A stretch of DNA of 64,000 nt from Rhodoluna sp. (GTDB taxonomy: Bacteria > Actinomycetota > Actinomycetes > Actinomycetales > Microbacteriaceae), in contig JAHEBZ010000006.1 in assembly GCA_024641985.1 (NCBI GenBank), forward strand, positions 1-64,000, given 5' to 3'. Made by a program: the position numbers and the translations under genes. A model generated the notes under the pieces. The model was not told where the DNA came from. It saw only the letters and a list, made by a program, of their open reading frames with translations, and made no database searches. Positions 25,522 to 35,153 of the stretch are shown here, piece by piece. Within the stretch, counting starts at the first letter, position 1. Every line of letters begins with the position of its first letter.

Positions 25522-27021
25522 GTGAGCGACGAAAACTTGACTGCCGAACAAGAGCAAGAGCAAGACCTGCCTGAGCAGATTGCTGTTCGCCTTGCTAAGC
25601 GCGAGCGCCTAAACGAGATGGGCGGCGCCTACCCGGTGAGCGTGCCGATCACCCACACCATCGATCAGGTGCGCGAGGCATACCCGGCGCTTGAAATTGA
25701 TGTTGCAACCGGCGAGAAGGTTGCCCTTGCGGGTCGAATCGTGTTTCAGCGAAACACCGGCAAACTTTGTTTTGCAACTTTGCAGGCGGGTTCGGGCAAG
25801 CGAATTCAGGCCATGCTTTCGCTCGATAAAGTTGGCGAATCTCGTCTCGAAGAATATAAAGAACTGGTCGACCTCGGCGATCACCTGTTCGTTGCCGGCG
25901 AGGTAATCACCTCGAAGCGCGGCGAGCTTTCGATTTTGGTAGATGAATGGCAAATGGCGGCAAAAACAATTCGCCCGCTGCCTAACCTGCACAACGAACT
26001 TGGCGAGGAATACCGCGTTCGCCACCGCTACATCGACCTAATCGTGCGTGACCGTGCCCGCGAAGTGGTTCAGATTCGCTCGAAGGTTATGCAGTCGATG
26101 CGCCGCACCTTCGAAGCCGAAAACTTTCTCGAGGTTGAGACACCGATGCTGCAAACCATTCACGGTGGCGCTTCGGCTCGACCTTTCAAGACTCACTCAA
26201 ACGCATTCGACACCGAACTGTTTTTGCGCATCGCGCCAGAGCTCTTCTTGAAGCGCGCCGTGGTTGGTGGCATCGATAGGGTGTTCGAGATTAACCGCAA
26301 CTTTAGAAACGAGGGCGCCGACCGCACTCACTCACCCGAGTTCGCGATGCTCGAGGCATACCAGGCTTATGGCGATTACAACTCGATCGCCGATCTAACC
26401 CAAAAACTGATTCAAAATGCAGCTATGGATGTTTTTGGCACACACCAGGTTGAGTTCGAGGATGGCAGCATCAATGACCTCGGCGGTCAGTGGCCGCGCA
26501 TCTCGATGTATGAATCTCTTTCTGAGGCTTGTGGCAAGACCATAACGCCAGAGACCCCGATGGCCGAGCTCAAGGCTTTGGCCAAGTCTGTCGACATCGA
26601 AATTGAGCACCCGCTGCCCGGCAAATATGTAGAAGAATTGTGGGAGCACTTCGTGAAGGGTGACCTAGTCAACCCAACTTTCGTGATTGATTTTCCGGTT
26701 GACACCTCACCGCTAACCCGCGAGCACCGCTCGAAGGCAGGCGTTGTAGAAAAGTGGGATCTCTACATTCGCGGCTACGAGCAGGCCACCGGCTATTCGG
26801 AGTTGGTAGACCCAGTTATTCAGCGCGCTCGCTTTGTTGAGCAGGTTACTTTGGCTGCCGCCGGCGACCCCGAGGCTATGAAGCTCGATGAAGACTTCTT
26901 GAAAGCGCTCGAGTTTGGCATGCCGCCATCGGGTGGCATGGGCATGGGCATCGACCGCTTGCTAATGAGCCTTACCGGTTTGGGCATTCGCGAAACCATC
27001 ATGTTCCCGCTCGTGAAATAA
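25522..27021 (+). CDS. lysS: Lysyl-tRNA synthetase, class II
   Basis: Charges tRNA-Lys; 499 residues. An OB-fold anticodon domain (about 55-165) precedes the class II core with motif 1 (FLEVETPMLQ), motif 2 (FRNEGADRTHSPEFAMLE) and motif 3 (GMGMGIDRLLM). The GTG at 25522 is chosen because AGGAG ends five bases before it; the listed GTG at 25516 would overlap that site. It follows panC by eight bases. Confidence 0.95.
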   Translation: MSDENLTAEQEQEQDLPEQIAVRLAKRERLNEMGGAYPVSVPITHTIDQVREAYPALEIDVATGEKVALAGRIVFQRNTGKLCFATLQAGSGKRIQAMLSLDKVGESRLEEYKELVDLGDHLFVAGEVITSKRGELSILVDEWQMAAKTIRPLPNLHNELGEEYRVRHRYIDLIVRDRAREVVQIRSKVMQSMRRTFEAENFLEVETPMLQTIHGGASARPFKTHSNAFDTELFLRIAPELFLKRAVVGGIDRVFEINRNFRNEGADRTHSPEFAMLEAYQAYGDYNSIADLTQKLIQNAAMDVFGTHQVEFEDGSINDLGGQWPRISMYESLSEACGKTITPETPMAELKALAKSVDIEIEHPLPGKYVEELWEHFVKGDLVNPTFVIDFPVDTSPLTREHRSKAGVVEKWDLYIRGYEQATGYSELVDPVIQRARFVEQVTLAAAGDPEAMKLDEDFLKALEFGMPPSGGMGMGIDRLLMSLTGLGIRETIMFPLVK

Positions 27022-27047
27022 CCAAGCAAACTCTCAGCAAACAAAGT

Positions 27048-27060
27048 TAGGCTCAGAACA
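27048..27060 (+). promoter_or_regulatory. Leaderless promoter -10 (TAGGCT)
   Basis: TAGGCT, six bases, ATG. The stretch AAAGTTAGGCTC is shared with the promoter at 1522. Confidence 0.6.
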
Positions 27061-27287
27061 TGGATCTTCAAATTCTTTGGGATGCCCTGCTTGCGCTGGT
27101 GCCACCACTGGCAGTGGGGTTTTTGTTCTATGTGATTATGCGTGGCATTTTGCGCGCAGATGCGACCGAGCGCCGCGTTTATGCCGAAATGGAAACGCAA
27201 ATGCGCGCAGACCTGGCGAAGCAGTCAGAAGGGCAAGCGAAGCAGTCAGAAGGCCAAGCGAAGCAGGTAAAAGAGTCGAAAAACTGA
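27060..27287 (+). CDS. Small single-pass membrane protein
   Basis: A 75-residue protein with one helix (LLALVPPLAVGFLFYVIMRGIL), then an alpha-helical charged stretch and a C-terminal AKQSEGQ repeat. Small proteins of this layout are common between lysS and clpC in actinobacteria, but I know no function. It has its own leaderless-type promoter. The heptad-like tail is encoded by a 21-bp tandem repeat. Confidence 0.65.
   Translation: MDLQILWDALLALVPPLAVGFLFYVIMRGILRADATERRVYAEMETQMRADLAKQSEGQAKQSEGQAKQVKESKN
27216..27257 (+). repeat. 21-bp tandem repeat
   Basis: GCGAAGCAGTCAGAAGG(G/C)CAA appears twice (27216-27236, 27237-27257) with a partial third unit. It encodes the AKQSEGQ repeats. Confidence 0.9.
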
Positions 27288-27387
27288 CTCAATCTGGCTG
27301 GGTGTTTGAAGCCACGCAAGTTGCAGATTAACCCCAAAGCGAACACGCCCCAATCTGCTCGAAGAGCGACCTAACATCTTTAGTAGA

Positions 27388-27405
27388 CGGCTATACCTTT
27401 AGCCG
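27388..27405. promoter_or_regulatory. Inverted repeat upstream of clpC
   Basis: CGGCTA-TACCTT-TAGCCG is a perfect 6-bp inverted repeat ending five bases before the AGGAG of clpC. It could be an operator or a hairpin near the ribosome-binding site. It does not match the ClgR or HspR consensus as I know them. Confidence 0.4.
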
Positions 27406-27420
27406 GCACAAGGAGTAAAG

Positions 27421-29934
27421 ATGTTCGAGAAATTCACCGACAAAGCCCGTCGAGTTGTTGTGCTTGCCCAAGAAGAGGCAAAACTGCTGAACCACAACTA
27501 CATTGGCACCGAGCACATTTTGTTGGGTCTCATTCACGAGGGTGAGGGCGTTGCAGCCAAGGCTCTCGAGTCACTTGGCATAGACCTAGCAGCTGTTCGC
27601 GAGCAAGTTCAAGAGATCATCGGCCAGGGCCAGCAGGCACCTTCGGGTCACATTCCGTTTACCCCACGCGCCAAAAAGGTGCTCGAGCTATCGCTTCGCG
27701 AGGCACTGCAGTTGGGCCACTCATACATTGGCACCGAGCACTTGCTCTTGGGCTTGATACGCGAAGGCGAGGGCGTTGCCGCTCAGGTGCTAACCAAGCT
27801 TGGCGCCGACACAAACAAGGTTCGCCAGCAGGTCATTCAATTGCTTTCGGGTTTTCAGGGCAAAGAAACCGTTGCCGTTGGCGGCGACAACAACGAAAAG
27901 CAAAAGGGCTCACAAATTCTTGACCAGTTTGGTCGCAACCTCACGCAGGCCGCCGCCGATGGCAAACTCGACCCAGTTATTGGGCGCGAGCGCGAAATCG
28001 AGCGCGTAATGCAGATTCTTTCGCGCCGCTCAAAGAACAACCCAATCTTGATCGGTGAGCCTGGCGTTGGCAAGACCGCGGTTGTTGAGGGCTTGGCTCA
28101 GGCAATTGTGAACGGCAATGTGCCAGAAACCCTTAAGGGCAAGCAGCTTTATACCCTCGACATGGGCTCGCTTATCGCCGGCTCGCGCTACCGCGGAGAC
28201 TTTGAAGAGCGGCTCAAGAAGGTAACCAAAGAGATTCGCACCCGCGGCGACATCATCACATTCATCGACGAAATTCACACTCTGGTTGGCGCTGGCGCTG
28301 CCGAGGGTGCCATCGATGCCGCTTCAATTCTGAAACCATTGCTGGCTCGAGGCGAGCTTCAAACTATTGGCGCCACCACCCTCGATGAATACCGCAAGCA
28401 CTTCGAAAAAGATGCCGCGCTAACCCGCAGGTTCCAGCAGGTCATGGTTAACGAGCCAAGCCTTCCGCAGGCAATCAACATTTTGAAGGGCCTTCGCGAC
28501 CGCTATGAGGTGCACCACAAGGTGTCAATCACCGATGGCGCCTTGGTTGCGGCTGCTCAGCTTTCAGATCGCTACATCACCGACCGCTTTTTGCCAGACA
28601 AGGCAATCGACCTAATCGACGAAGCCGGCGCTCGCCTTCGCCTCTCGATTCTGTCTTCGCCACCCGAGCTTCGCGAGATCGAAGAGCGCATTGTGGCCGC
28701 CAAGGTTGCCAAAGAGCAGGCCATCGAGAACCAAGAGTTCGAGCTGGCAGCATCAAAGCGCGACGAAGAAAAGAAGCTTAATGTCGAGCGCATCAAGATG
28801 GAAAAGCAATATCGTGCGGGCAACGTTGCCGCTCAGGGCCTTGTCGACGAAGGTTTGATCGCCGAGGTTTTGGCTCAGGCAACCGGAATTCCGGTTTTCA
28901 AGCTAACCGAAGAAGAGAGCGCCAAGCTCATTTTCATGGAAGACGAGTTGCACAAGCGCGTGATTGGCCAAGAAGATGCCATCGCCGCCATCTCAAAGTC
29001 GATTCGCCGTCAGCGCGCGGGCCTAAAAGACCCGAACCGCCCATCTGGTTCGTTTATTTTTGCCGGCCCTACCGGAGTCGGAAAAACCGAGCTTGCCAAG
29101 GCTTTGGCCGAGTTCCTATTCGACGACGAGGGTGCGCTTATCTCGCTCGACATGTCTGAATACGGCGAAAAGCACACTGTCAGCCGCCTATTTGGTGCCC
29201 CTCCGGGCTTTGTTGGCTTCGAAGAGGGTGGGCAGCTAACCGAAAAGGTTCGCCGCAAGCCGTTCTCGGTGGTGCTATTCGACGAGATTGAAAAGGCTCA
29301 CCCCGACATCTTCAACTCGCTGCTTCAGATTCTTGAAGAGGGCCGCCTCACCGATGGCCAGGGCCGCGTTGTTGACTTCAAGAACACCATCATCATCATG
29401 ACCACCAACCTCGGCACTCGCGACATTTCGCGTGGCACCATGGGCTTCTCGCTCGAGGGCGATCACGCCAACGATTATGAGCGCATGAAGGGCAAGGTCA
29501 ACGAAGAACTCAAGAAGAGCTTCAAGCCTGAGTTCTTGAACCGTGTCGATGAGACCATCGTGTTCCCTCAGCTAACCAAGCCAGAGTTGGTTCAAATAGT
29601 CGATCTGTTCATCAAGCGCCTTTCGGTTCGCCTCGAAGACCGCGACATGACAATCACCATTTCGCAGGCTGCCAAAGACCGCCTAATCGAAATCGGCTTC
29701 GACCCAACCCTGGGCGCCCGACCATTGCGTCGTGCGGTGCAGCGCGAAATCGAAGACAAACTGTCTGAGCAAATTCTGCACGGCCAGCTGTTAAACGCGT
29801 CGCACGTTACTGTCGATTTTGTGGGCAGTGAGTTTGTGTTCGTTAGCAAGCAACGCGAAGCGGTGGGTGCGGTTGCGGTTTCTGCTCCAATTTCAGAGCA
29901 GCAAATTAACCCAATCGACGACCAAGGCTTCTAA
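27421..29934 (+). CDS. clpC: ATP-dependent Clp protease ATPase subunit ClpC
   Basis: Class I Clp unfoldase of 837 residues that feeds ClpP. Two Clp-N repeats (about 1-145, each with GTEHLLLGL or GTEHILLGL), AAA-1 with GEPGVGKT and a [10 protein letters not shown] Walker B, a UVR/middle region (about 415-470), then AAA-2 with [19 protein letters not shown] and a C-terminal D2 small domain. The ClpP-docking tripeptide region lies in AAA-2. AGGAG precedes the ATG, so this gene is leadered. A strong terminator follows. Confidence 0.97.
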   Translation: MFEKFTDKARRVVVLAQEEAKLLNHNYIGTEHILLGLIHEGEGVAAKALESLGIDLAAVREQVQEIIGQGQQAPSGHIPFTPRAKKVLELSLREALQLGHSYIGTEHLLLGLIREGEGVAAQVLTKLGADTNKVRQQVIQLLSGFQGKETVAVGGDNNEKQKGSQILDQFGRNLTQAAADGKLDPVIGREREIERVMQILSRRSKNNPILIGEPGVGKTAVVEGLAQAIVNGNVPETLKGKQLYTLDMGSLIAGSRYRGDFEERLKKVTKEIRTRGDIITFIDEIHTLVGAGAAEGAIDAASILKPLLARGELQTIGATTLDEYRKHFEKDAALTRRFQQVMVNEPSLPQAINILKGLRDRYEVHHKVSITDGALVAAAQLSDRYITDRFLPDKAIDLIDEAGARLRLSILSSPPELREIEERIVAAKVAKEQAIENQEFELAASKRDEEKKLNVERIKMEKQYRAGNVAAQGLVDEGLIAEVLAQATGIPVFKLTEEESAKLIFMEDELHKRVIGQEDAIAAISKSIRRQRAGLKDPNRPSGSFIFAGPTGVGKTELAKALAEFLFDDEGALISLDMSEYGEKHTVSRLFGAPPGFVGFEEGGQLTEKVRRKPFSVVLFDEIEKAHPDIFNSLLQILEEGRLTDGQGRVVDFKNTIIIMTTNLGTRDISRGTMGFSLEGDHANDYERMKGKVNEELKKSFKPEFLNRVDETIVFPQLTKPELVQIVDLFIKRLSVRLEDRDMTITISQAAKDRLIEIGFDPTLGARPLRRAVQREIEDKLSEQILHGQLLNASHVTVDFVGSEFVFVSKQREAVGAVAVSAPISEQQINPIDDQGF

Positions 29935-29952
29935 GCCTGCAGCGCGAAATTC

Positions 29953-29982
29953 GGCCCCCGCTCACCTGAGTGGGGGCTTTTC
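29953..29982 (+). terminator. Terminator of clpC
   Basis: GCCCCCGCTCA/TGAGTGGGGGC forms an 11-bp stem with one G-U pair, followed by TTTT. Confidence 0.9.
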
Positions 29983-29984
29983 GC

Positions 29985-29998
29985 TAACCTAGAACCTA
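29985..29998 (+). promoter_or_regulatory. Leaderless promoter -10 (TAACCT)
   Basis: TAACCT, seven bases, ATG of the acetyltransferase gene; partly adjoining the clpC terminator. Confidence 0.45.
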
Positions 29999-30504
29999 TG
30001 ACTCACCCAACCATCATCGTTCGTGCGGCAACGACTGCCGATGTCAAAGACATCCAGGCAATTCGCCAGGCTCACATTGGCGCGGTTCTGCTTGGCCGCG
30101 AACTTGTTGACATGTATGAATCGGTGCCCGAGTTTTTGGTTGCCGTAGACGAAAACAATTTTGTGGTTGGCGCCGGCGGGTTGCACGTAATGTGGGAAGA
30201 CCTTGCCGAGGTTCGTTCGATTGTGGTTAGCGATCTGGCCCGAAGCAAGGGCGTTGGGCGAGCCATCGTTGAGGGCCTGGTTGAGAAGGCTCGCGAACTT
30301 GGCATAAAGCGCTTATTTTGCCTGACCTTTGAGGTTGAGTTTTTTGCCAAGAGTGGTTTTGAAATCATTTCTGATGTTCCCGTAGATGCCCAAACCTATG
30401 CTGAAATGGTTCGTTCAAACGATGATGGCGTTGCCGAGTTCTTGGATTTGGCTCGCGTTAAACAGAACACCCTGGGCAACACGAGGATGCTTAAGCGTCT
30501 CTAA
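29998..30504 (+). CDS. GNAT amino-acid N-acetyltransferase (actinobacterial NAGS-like)
   Basis: A 168-residue GNAT enzyme. VVGAGGLHVMWEDLAEVRSIVVSDLARSKGVGRAIVEGLVEKAREL carries the acetyl-CoA pyrophosphate loop (RSKGVGRAI). LFCLTFEVEFFAKSGFE is the C-terminal motif of short glutamate N-acetyltransferases like that of mycobacteria. It would make N-acetylglutamate for arginine synthesis. No arginine genes are nearby. Confidence 0.8.
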   Translation: MTHPTIIVRAATTADVKDIQAIRQAHIGAVLLGRELVDMYESVPEFLVAVDENNFVVGAGGLHVMWEDLAEVRSIVVSDLARSKGVGRAIVEGLVEKARELGIKRLFCLTFEVEFFAKSGFEIISDVPVDAQTYAEMVRSNDDGVAEFLDLARVKQNTLGNTRMLKRL

Positions 30505-30517
30505 CCTTTGGTTTGGC

Positions 30518-30530
30518 TAACCTTTAGTCA
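30518..30530 (+). promoter_or_regulatory. Leaderless promoter -10 (TAACCT)
   Basis: TAACCT, six bases, ATG. Confidence 0.5.
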
Positions 30531-31165
30531 TGACTTCTCCGCGCAGCCCACGAAACGTTCCATCACGCCGCCAAAACCCATCGGTTTATAAGCGCCGCCG
30601 CATCATCGCGCTCGCGGTGGTTGCCGTTATCGTGGTGATTTTGTGGAACATTGTTGCTGGCATTGCAGGTTTTATTGGTGGAATTTTTGGTGCTAATGAA
30701 CCAGATCCGCTTGCTTCGACTGGCACTCAGGTAGTTGCCGGTGCGGCATGCGCCCCTGGAACTGTGAGCCTAGAGGCAATCGTGGCCAATGCTTCGGGCA
30801 GTTCGCAATCGTCTTTTGCAACCGGCGTGAACCCATATTTTGGCTACCAGATCACAAACAATTCTTCGGCAGATTGCACCTTCGATGTTGGCGGAGCAGT
30901 GACGTTTTTTAGCGTTACCAGTGGTGAGCAAACAATTTGGGATTCAAAGCAGTGTGATCGCACCGGGCTAACCAACATGCCATTGCTGCTGAAGGCCGGG
31001 GTGCCAACTGCAAGCGCACTGAGCGACTGGTATCGGGTTTATTCTTCGGAGACGGGCTGTGGGGCTGAACAAACAGCTGTGGCCGGCGGGGGAGCCTCGT
31101 ATCACCTATCTGCGAGCGTGAACGGCGTGATCTCGACCAATACGGTGCAGTTCATTCTGAACTAA
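30530..31165 (+). CDS. Membrane-anchored extracytoplasmic protein of unknown function
   Basis: A 211-residue protein with a basic cytoplasmic N-terminus (about 27 residues, many Arg), one helix (IIALAVVAVIVVILWNIVAGIAGFI) and a beta-rich outer domain. The outer domain has four cysteines that may form two disulfides (ACAPG, DCTFD, KQCDR, TGCGA). The FGYQITNNSSADCTFDVGG pattern resembles DUF4232-like extracellular domains. It probably stays anchored facing the cell wall. Function unknown. Confidence 0.65.
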   Translation: MTSPRSPRNVPSRRQNPSVYKRRRIIALAVVAVIVVILWNIVAGIAGFIGGIFGANEPDPLASTGTQVVAGAACAPGTVSLEAIVANASGSSQSSFATGVNPYFGYQITNNSSADCTFDVGGAVTFFSVTSGEQTIWDSKQCDRTGLTNMPLLLKAGVPTASALSDWYRVYSSETGCGAEQTAVAGGGASYHLSASVNGVISTNTVQFILN

Positions 31166-31206
31166 TTCGGTCAAAAGCTGAGGCCCGGTTGGGGCTATGA
31201 ACCTTG

Positions 31207-32541
31207 CTACCAGTTGAGCCCGAGGCTGAGGGCGGCTCGCAAGTCGCCTACCTCGGAATCGACTGAGCGAATAAAGCCCAAGCGCTGCGCCTCGCTGGCG
31301 CGAACCTTGCTGTTCGACACCTTGCGCACTTCGCCGGCAAGTGAAATTTCGCCGAAGGCAACCAAGTTGTGAGCAATTGGTTTGTCTTGAACTGCCGAGG
31401 CGATGGCCAAGGCGATAGCAAGATCGGCGGCTGGCTCGGTAAGGCGCACACCGCCAACTGTTGACACATAAACATCGCTGTCGCCAACCCTTAGGCCGGC
31501 TCGGCGCTCGAGCACGGCAAGCAACATTGCAACGCGAGCCGAATCGACACCGTTGGTAACTCGGCGTGGTTGCGGAGTTGAAGATTTGACCACCAAGGCT
31601 TGCACCTCGGCAATTAGTGGGCGTTTGCCCTCGACCGTGACGGTAACGCAGGTGCCAGAAACGGGGGCATCGCCGCGCGACAAGAACATGCCACTGGGGT
31701 CGGCAACCTCGTTGATGCCCTCGCCGGTCATTTCGAAGCAACCAACCTCATCGGTTGGGCCAAAGCGGTTCTTCATTGAGCGAACAAACCTGAGTGCGGT
31801 TTGACGATCGCCCTCGAAGTGGCAAACCACATCGACCAAATGCTCGAGTGCGCGAGGGCCAGCTATGTTGCCGTCTTTGGTGACGTGGCCGACCAAAATA
31901 ACTGGCAACGAGCGTTCTTTGGCAACGCGAATTAGGTTGGCCGCCACCTCGCGAATTTGCGATGGCATGCCAGCTGCACCATCTATTTCGCCTGCGGCGA
32001 TGGTTTGAACCGAGTCGACAACTAAAAGCTGTGGGGCAATGGCATCGATTTGCCCAAGCACTGTTGACAGATCGGTTTCAGAGGCGATGAAGAGGTTGTC
32101 GCTCATTGCCCCGGTTCGCTCGGCACGAAGCCGAATTTGGCCAACCGACTCTTCGCCGCTTACATATAGAACTTTTTTACCTGATTTGGCGGTGTTGGCG
32201 GCAACCTCAAGCAACAGGGTTGATTTGCCCACGCCCGGTTCACCCGAAAGCAACACCACGGCACCCGGCACCAAACCGCCGCCCAAGACGCGGTCAAACT
32301 CGCCAACTTGAGTTGACCAAGCCGAAACTCGTTCGGTTGATACATCGGTGATTGGCTTGGCCGCCGAAGAGCCAACGATGGCCACCGCGCGAACATTGCG
32401 AACCGTGCCCAAACCTCGGCCGCCGCTAGCTGAGCCTTCTTGCATTGTGTCCCAGGATTGACATTCGCCGCAGCGCCCAACCCACTTGGGTGTGCTCCAG
32501 CCACATTCGTTGCAGGTGAAGGTGCTTTTAGGATTTGCCAT
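31207..32541 (-). CDS. radA: DNA repair protein RadA
   Basis: A 444-residue RecA-like ATPase that helps process recombination branches. N-terminal zinc finger CNECGWSTPKWVGRCGEC, Walker A GEPGVGKSTLL, the RadA-specific KNRFG motif (SMKNRFGPTDEVG), and a C-terminal Lon-like domain (VYVSTVGGVRLTEPAADLAIALAIAS). The opposite-strand neighbour upstream is proC. The leaderless-type promoter TAGTTT precedes its ATG. Confidence 0.95.
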   Translation of the reverse strand: MANPKSTFTCNECGWSTPKWVGRCGECQSWDTMQEGSASGGRGLGTVRNVRAVAIVGSSAAKPITDVSTERVSAWSTQVGEFDRVLGGGLVPGAVVLLSGEPGVGKSTLLLEVAANTAKSGKKVLYVSGEESVGQIRLRAERTGAMSDNLFIASETDLSTVLGQIDAIAPQLLVVDSVQTIAAGEIDGAAGMPSQIREVAANLIRVAKERSLPVILVGHVTKDGNIAGPRALEHLVDVVCHFEGDRQTALRFVRSMKNRFGPTDEVGCFEMTGEGINEVADPSGMFLSRGDAPVSGTCVTVTVEGKRPLIAEVQALVVKSSTPQPRRVTNGVDSARVAMLLAVLERRAGLRVGDSDVYVSTVGGVRLTEPAADLAIALAIASAVQDKPIAHNLVAFGEISLAGEVRKVSNSKVRASEAQRLGFIRSVDSEVGDLRAALSLGLNW

Positions 32542-32553
32542 TATTCAAAACTA
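32541..32553 (-). promoter_or_regulatory. Leaderless promoter -10 (TAGTTT)
   Basis: Minus-strand TAGTTT, six bases, ATG of radA. Confidence 0.5.
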
Positions 32554-32626
32554 CCTTCTGCCCACGACAAAAGGAGCAGATAACTCATTGCCTCCCCCGA
32601 CTGCTTCGTTGCACACACGCGCAACA

Positions 32627-32639
32627 TAAACTGAACCTG
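32627..32639 (+). promoter_or_regulatory. Leaderless promoter -10 (TAAACT)
   Basis: TAAACT, six bases, GTG of proC. Confidence 0.55.
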
Positions 32640-33472
32640 TGAACATCGAACGAATCGCAATTCTTGGCACCGGCTCTATGGGCGGCGCAATTTTGGCCGG
32701 CCTGCTAAAGTCGGGCATCTCGCCGAATAATATTTCGGTAAGCACCAAAACCACCGCGAGTGCTGAGCGGCTAGCCGACGAACTTGGTGTTCTGGCCTTT
32801 GCAATGGAAGACGGCGACGATGCCAACCAAATGGCCGTGGCCAACGCGCAGCTGGTGCTGATCGGCGTTAAGCCAGCCTATGTTCTAGAAGTGCTCGCCG
32901 ATGTGGCTGATTCGCTGAACGACAACACCCTTGTTGTCAGCGTAGCCGCGGGCGTGCCAACCGCCGCGATGGAGGCAGTGCTGCCGGAGGATGTGGGCGT
33001 GATTCGTGCTATGCCTAACACCCCGGCAATTGTTGGGCGCGCGCTGACCGGTGTTGCGGCAGGCTCGCGAGCCACCGATTGGGCAGTCGAAACGGCGACT
33101 CAATTGTTCGAAACGGTAGGTCAGGTGCTGGTTCTTGACGAATCACAAATCGATGCGCTTGGCACCATCTCGGGTTCGGGCCCAGCATACGTGTTTTATT
33201 TGATCGAACAGCTAACCAAGGCCGCCAAGCATCACGGCTTTAGTGACCGCGATGCTGCCTTGCTGGTTAATCAAACTTTCTTGGGTGCCGCAGAGCTTTT
33301 GGTGGCTAGTGATAAAACCCCAGAGCAATTGCGCAAGCAAGTGACCAGCCCCAATGGCACCACCGAGAGGGCAATCGCCCGCCTGGCACAAACCGACCTC
33401 GAAGGCATGTTCATCGAGGCCACCGAAGCCGCGTTGGCGCGCTCGCGCGAACTGGCCGAAGGCAAAGCCTAG
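32639..33472 (+). CDS. proC: Pyrroline-5-carboxylate reductase
   Basis: Last step of proline synthesis, 277 residues. IAILGTGSMGGAILAGLL is the NADPH Rossmann motif. VIRAMPNTPAIVGRALTGV and ALGTISGSGPAYVFYLIEQLTKAAKHHG with VTSPNGTTE are diagnostic. Its stop abuts the stop of the convergent TetR gene with no gap. Confidence 0.95.
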   Translation: MNIERIAILGTGSMGGAILAGLLKSGISPNNISVSTKTTASAERLADELGVLAFAMEDGDDANQMAVANAQLVLIGVKPAYVLEVLADVADSLNDNTLVVSVAAGVPTAAMEAVLPEDVGVIRAMPNTPAIVGRALTGVAAGSRATDWAVETATQLFETVGQVLVLDESQIDALGTISGSGPAYVFYLIEQLTKAAKHHGFSDRDAALLVNQTFLGAAELLVASDKTPEQLRKQVTSPNGTTERAIARLAQTDLEGMFIEATEAALARSRELAEGKA

Positions 33473-34123
33473 TTAAACGTTGAGTTGGTCATTGATGATG
33501 AATAACCCGCCAAAGGCGCTCAACATCGCTTGATTCCACTCTTGATCGCTCACCGGTGTGCGATCAAATTCGGCAATGATGCGCCCGTGCAGCATGCCTA
33601 GCGCCATAACCGCGGCAGCCCTCGGGGTTAGGTGTGGTTTGAGCATTTTTCGATCATGCAACAGCTGCATTACCTCGGTAAAACCATCGGTGAGTTCGTT
33701 TTGCACCTCAACTATGGCATCCCTTAGCAGCGGTCGGCCAGCAGTGTTTCCAAGAACATTGGCTTGCTCACGTGCCGGGAACATCAAAAAGTGATTGTTC
33801 AAAAATTCGATCATCTCGTCGTAGTGTTGGCCCATTTCTTCTACCGAGTGCATGCGCTCCATAAAGGTTTTCGCTCGACGAATGTCTTCTTTAACGCTTG
33901 CTTCGAACCGGTTCACATAGGCCGCGCGAATCAACCCATCTCGATCGCCGAAGTGGTGATAGATCGAGCCGATAGACACACCGGTGTTGGTCGAAATTTC
34001 TTGAATTCGCACCGATGCCTCACCGCCATCTCGCAGAGCCGCATCGGCCGCGACCAGCACCTGTTCAATTGTGTCTTTCGCGCGCTCTTGCTTGGGCTGC
34101 GGTGTCACTTTTCGCTTTGCCAA
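33473..34123 (-). CDS. TetR-family transcriptional regulator
   Basis: A 216-residue repressor-type protein. The N-terminal helix-turn-helix (about residues 20-65) contains VRIQEISTNTGVSIGSIYHHFGDRDGLIRAAY. The C-terminal part is the ligand and dimer domain. The start is TTG at 34123 with GGGGG just upstream; no ATG fits the family N-terminus. Its target is unknown: no efflux gene is divergent from it, and the gene on its 5' side is an aquaporin on the same strand. Confidence 0.88.
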   Translation of the reverse strand: MAKRKVTPQPKQERAKDTIEQVLVAADAALRDGGEASVRIQEISTNTGVSIGSIYHHFGDRDGLIRAAYVNRFEASVKEDIRRAKTFMERMHSVEEMGQHYDEMIEFLNNHFLMFPAREQANVLGNTAGRPLLRDAIVEVQNELTDGFTEVMQLLHDRKMLKPHLTPRAAAVMALGMLHGRIIAEFDRTPVSDQEWNQAMLSAFGGLFIINDQLNV

Positions 34124-34273
34124 TTTTTACCCCCACTTCACTCGTTCTAGAAAGTTTGAACCATTTTTTCCAATTTGTGCCGATTTTTCAACAATCTCTC
34201 CCGATTTGTTACCAAATTCACAGCAAAAGAAAACGCACCGACCGAAGCCGATGCGTTCTCTGAAAGTGGAATA

Positions 34274-34927
34274 TTATTTTTTTGCGGCTTTCTTAGCTTT
34301 GATGGCCTTTGCATTGAAAACCGAAATGCCAACGATTCCGCAAGCTGCGCCCACTACCTGAGCAATAATCAGCCCGCCCTGCACGCCCACATCGTGACCC
34401 GCCAACAAAAGTGCAACTGTTACGGCGGGGTTGGCCTGTGCACCCGTTGCGGTTAGCTGCAAGCCGGCAAAAACCCATAGAGCTACAGCAACCGGGATGA
34501 GGTTGCCCTTTTTGTTCGAGGCAAGGTAGCCAACCAAAAAGACCAGTCCGCCGGTGATTACCCATTCGCCAACGAGTTCGGGAAGGGTGGCATTTCGACT
34601 ATTTGATAATGCGCTCACGTTCTTTCCCCAAATTGACATACCAATCCAGATGCCAACCAGGCCGCCGCCAATCTGTGCTGCGATATAACCAAATAGTTCG
34701 CTTAGAGACAGCTCTTTCTTCGAATAGAAGTAAAGCGAAACAACCGGGTTTAGGTGCCCGCCACTAATGCCGCCGGTTACCAAAATTGCCAGACCGAGTG
34801 TGATCGCGATGCCAGCGGTGGCGAGTTGAGTGCCCGAAGATGAAATCGCTGCGCCAATCGCGGTTAGAAATAGGGTGACACCTAAAAATTCGACTACGAG
34901 CTTTTGCAAGGTTGCATTGATTTTCAA
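34274..34927 (-). CDS. MIP-family aquaporin
   Basis: A six-helix channel of 217 residues for water or small neutral solutes. The two half-helix motifs are GGHLNPVVSL (NPV, the less usual form) and GAQANPAVTV (NPA). The C-terminus is lysine-rich (KAIKAKKAAKK). The likely start is TTG at 34927 with GGAAAG upstream. I cannot tell water from glycerol channels from sequence alone. Confidence 0.87.
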   Translation of the reverse strand: MKINATLQKLVVEFLGVTLFLTAIGAAISSSGTQLATAGIAITLGLAILVTGGISGGHLNPVVSLYFYSKKELSLSELFGYIAAQIGGGLVGIWIGMSIWGKNVSALSNSRNATLPELVGEWVITGGLVFLVGYLASNKKGNLIPVAVALWVFAGLQLTATGAQANPAVTVALLLAGHDVGVQGGLIIAQVVGAACGIVGISVFNAKAIKAKKAAKK

Positions 34928-35085
34928 TTAAGTCTTTCCTTTTGTTTGATTAGTGCATCATTGCGCTTTAGAAAACCACGTTTGCACGTTGGTGAAATCC
35001 TGCCCAGTATAGGTTTTGGTCGGCGTCAAAACCCTCACTTTTGGCAGCGTTGCGCAAAAGTTAATTTGGCACCACCCTACGCGTG

Positions 35086-35091
35086 TAGAAT
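35086..35091 (+). promoter_or_regulatory. -10 element TAGAAT for the bS22 gene
   Basis: TAGAAT lies about 60 bases before the ribosomal mini-protein. No convincing -35 was found. Confidence 0.4.
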
Positions 35092-35153
35092 AGAGCCATC
35101 GTTTTGCTTCCGGCTTATCTGGCTGGCTAGCATCCAAAATCTGTGAGGTCCCT

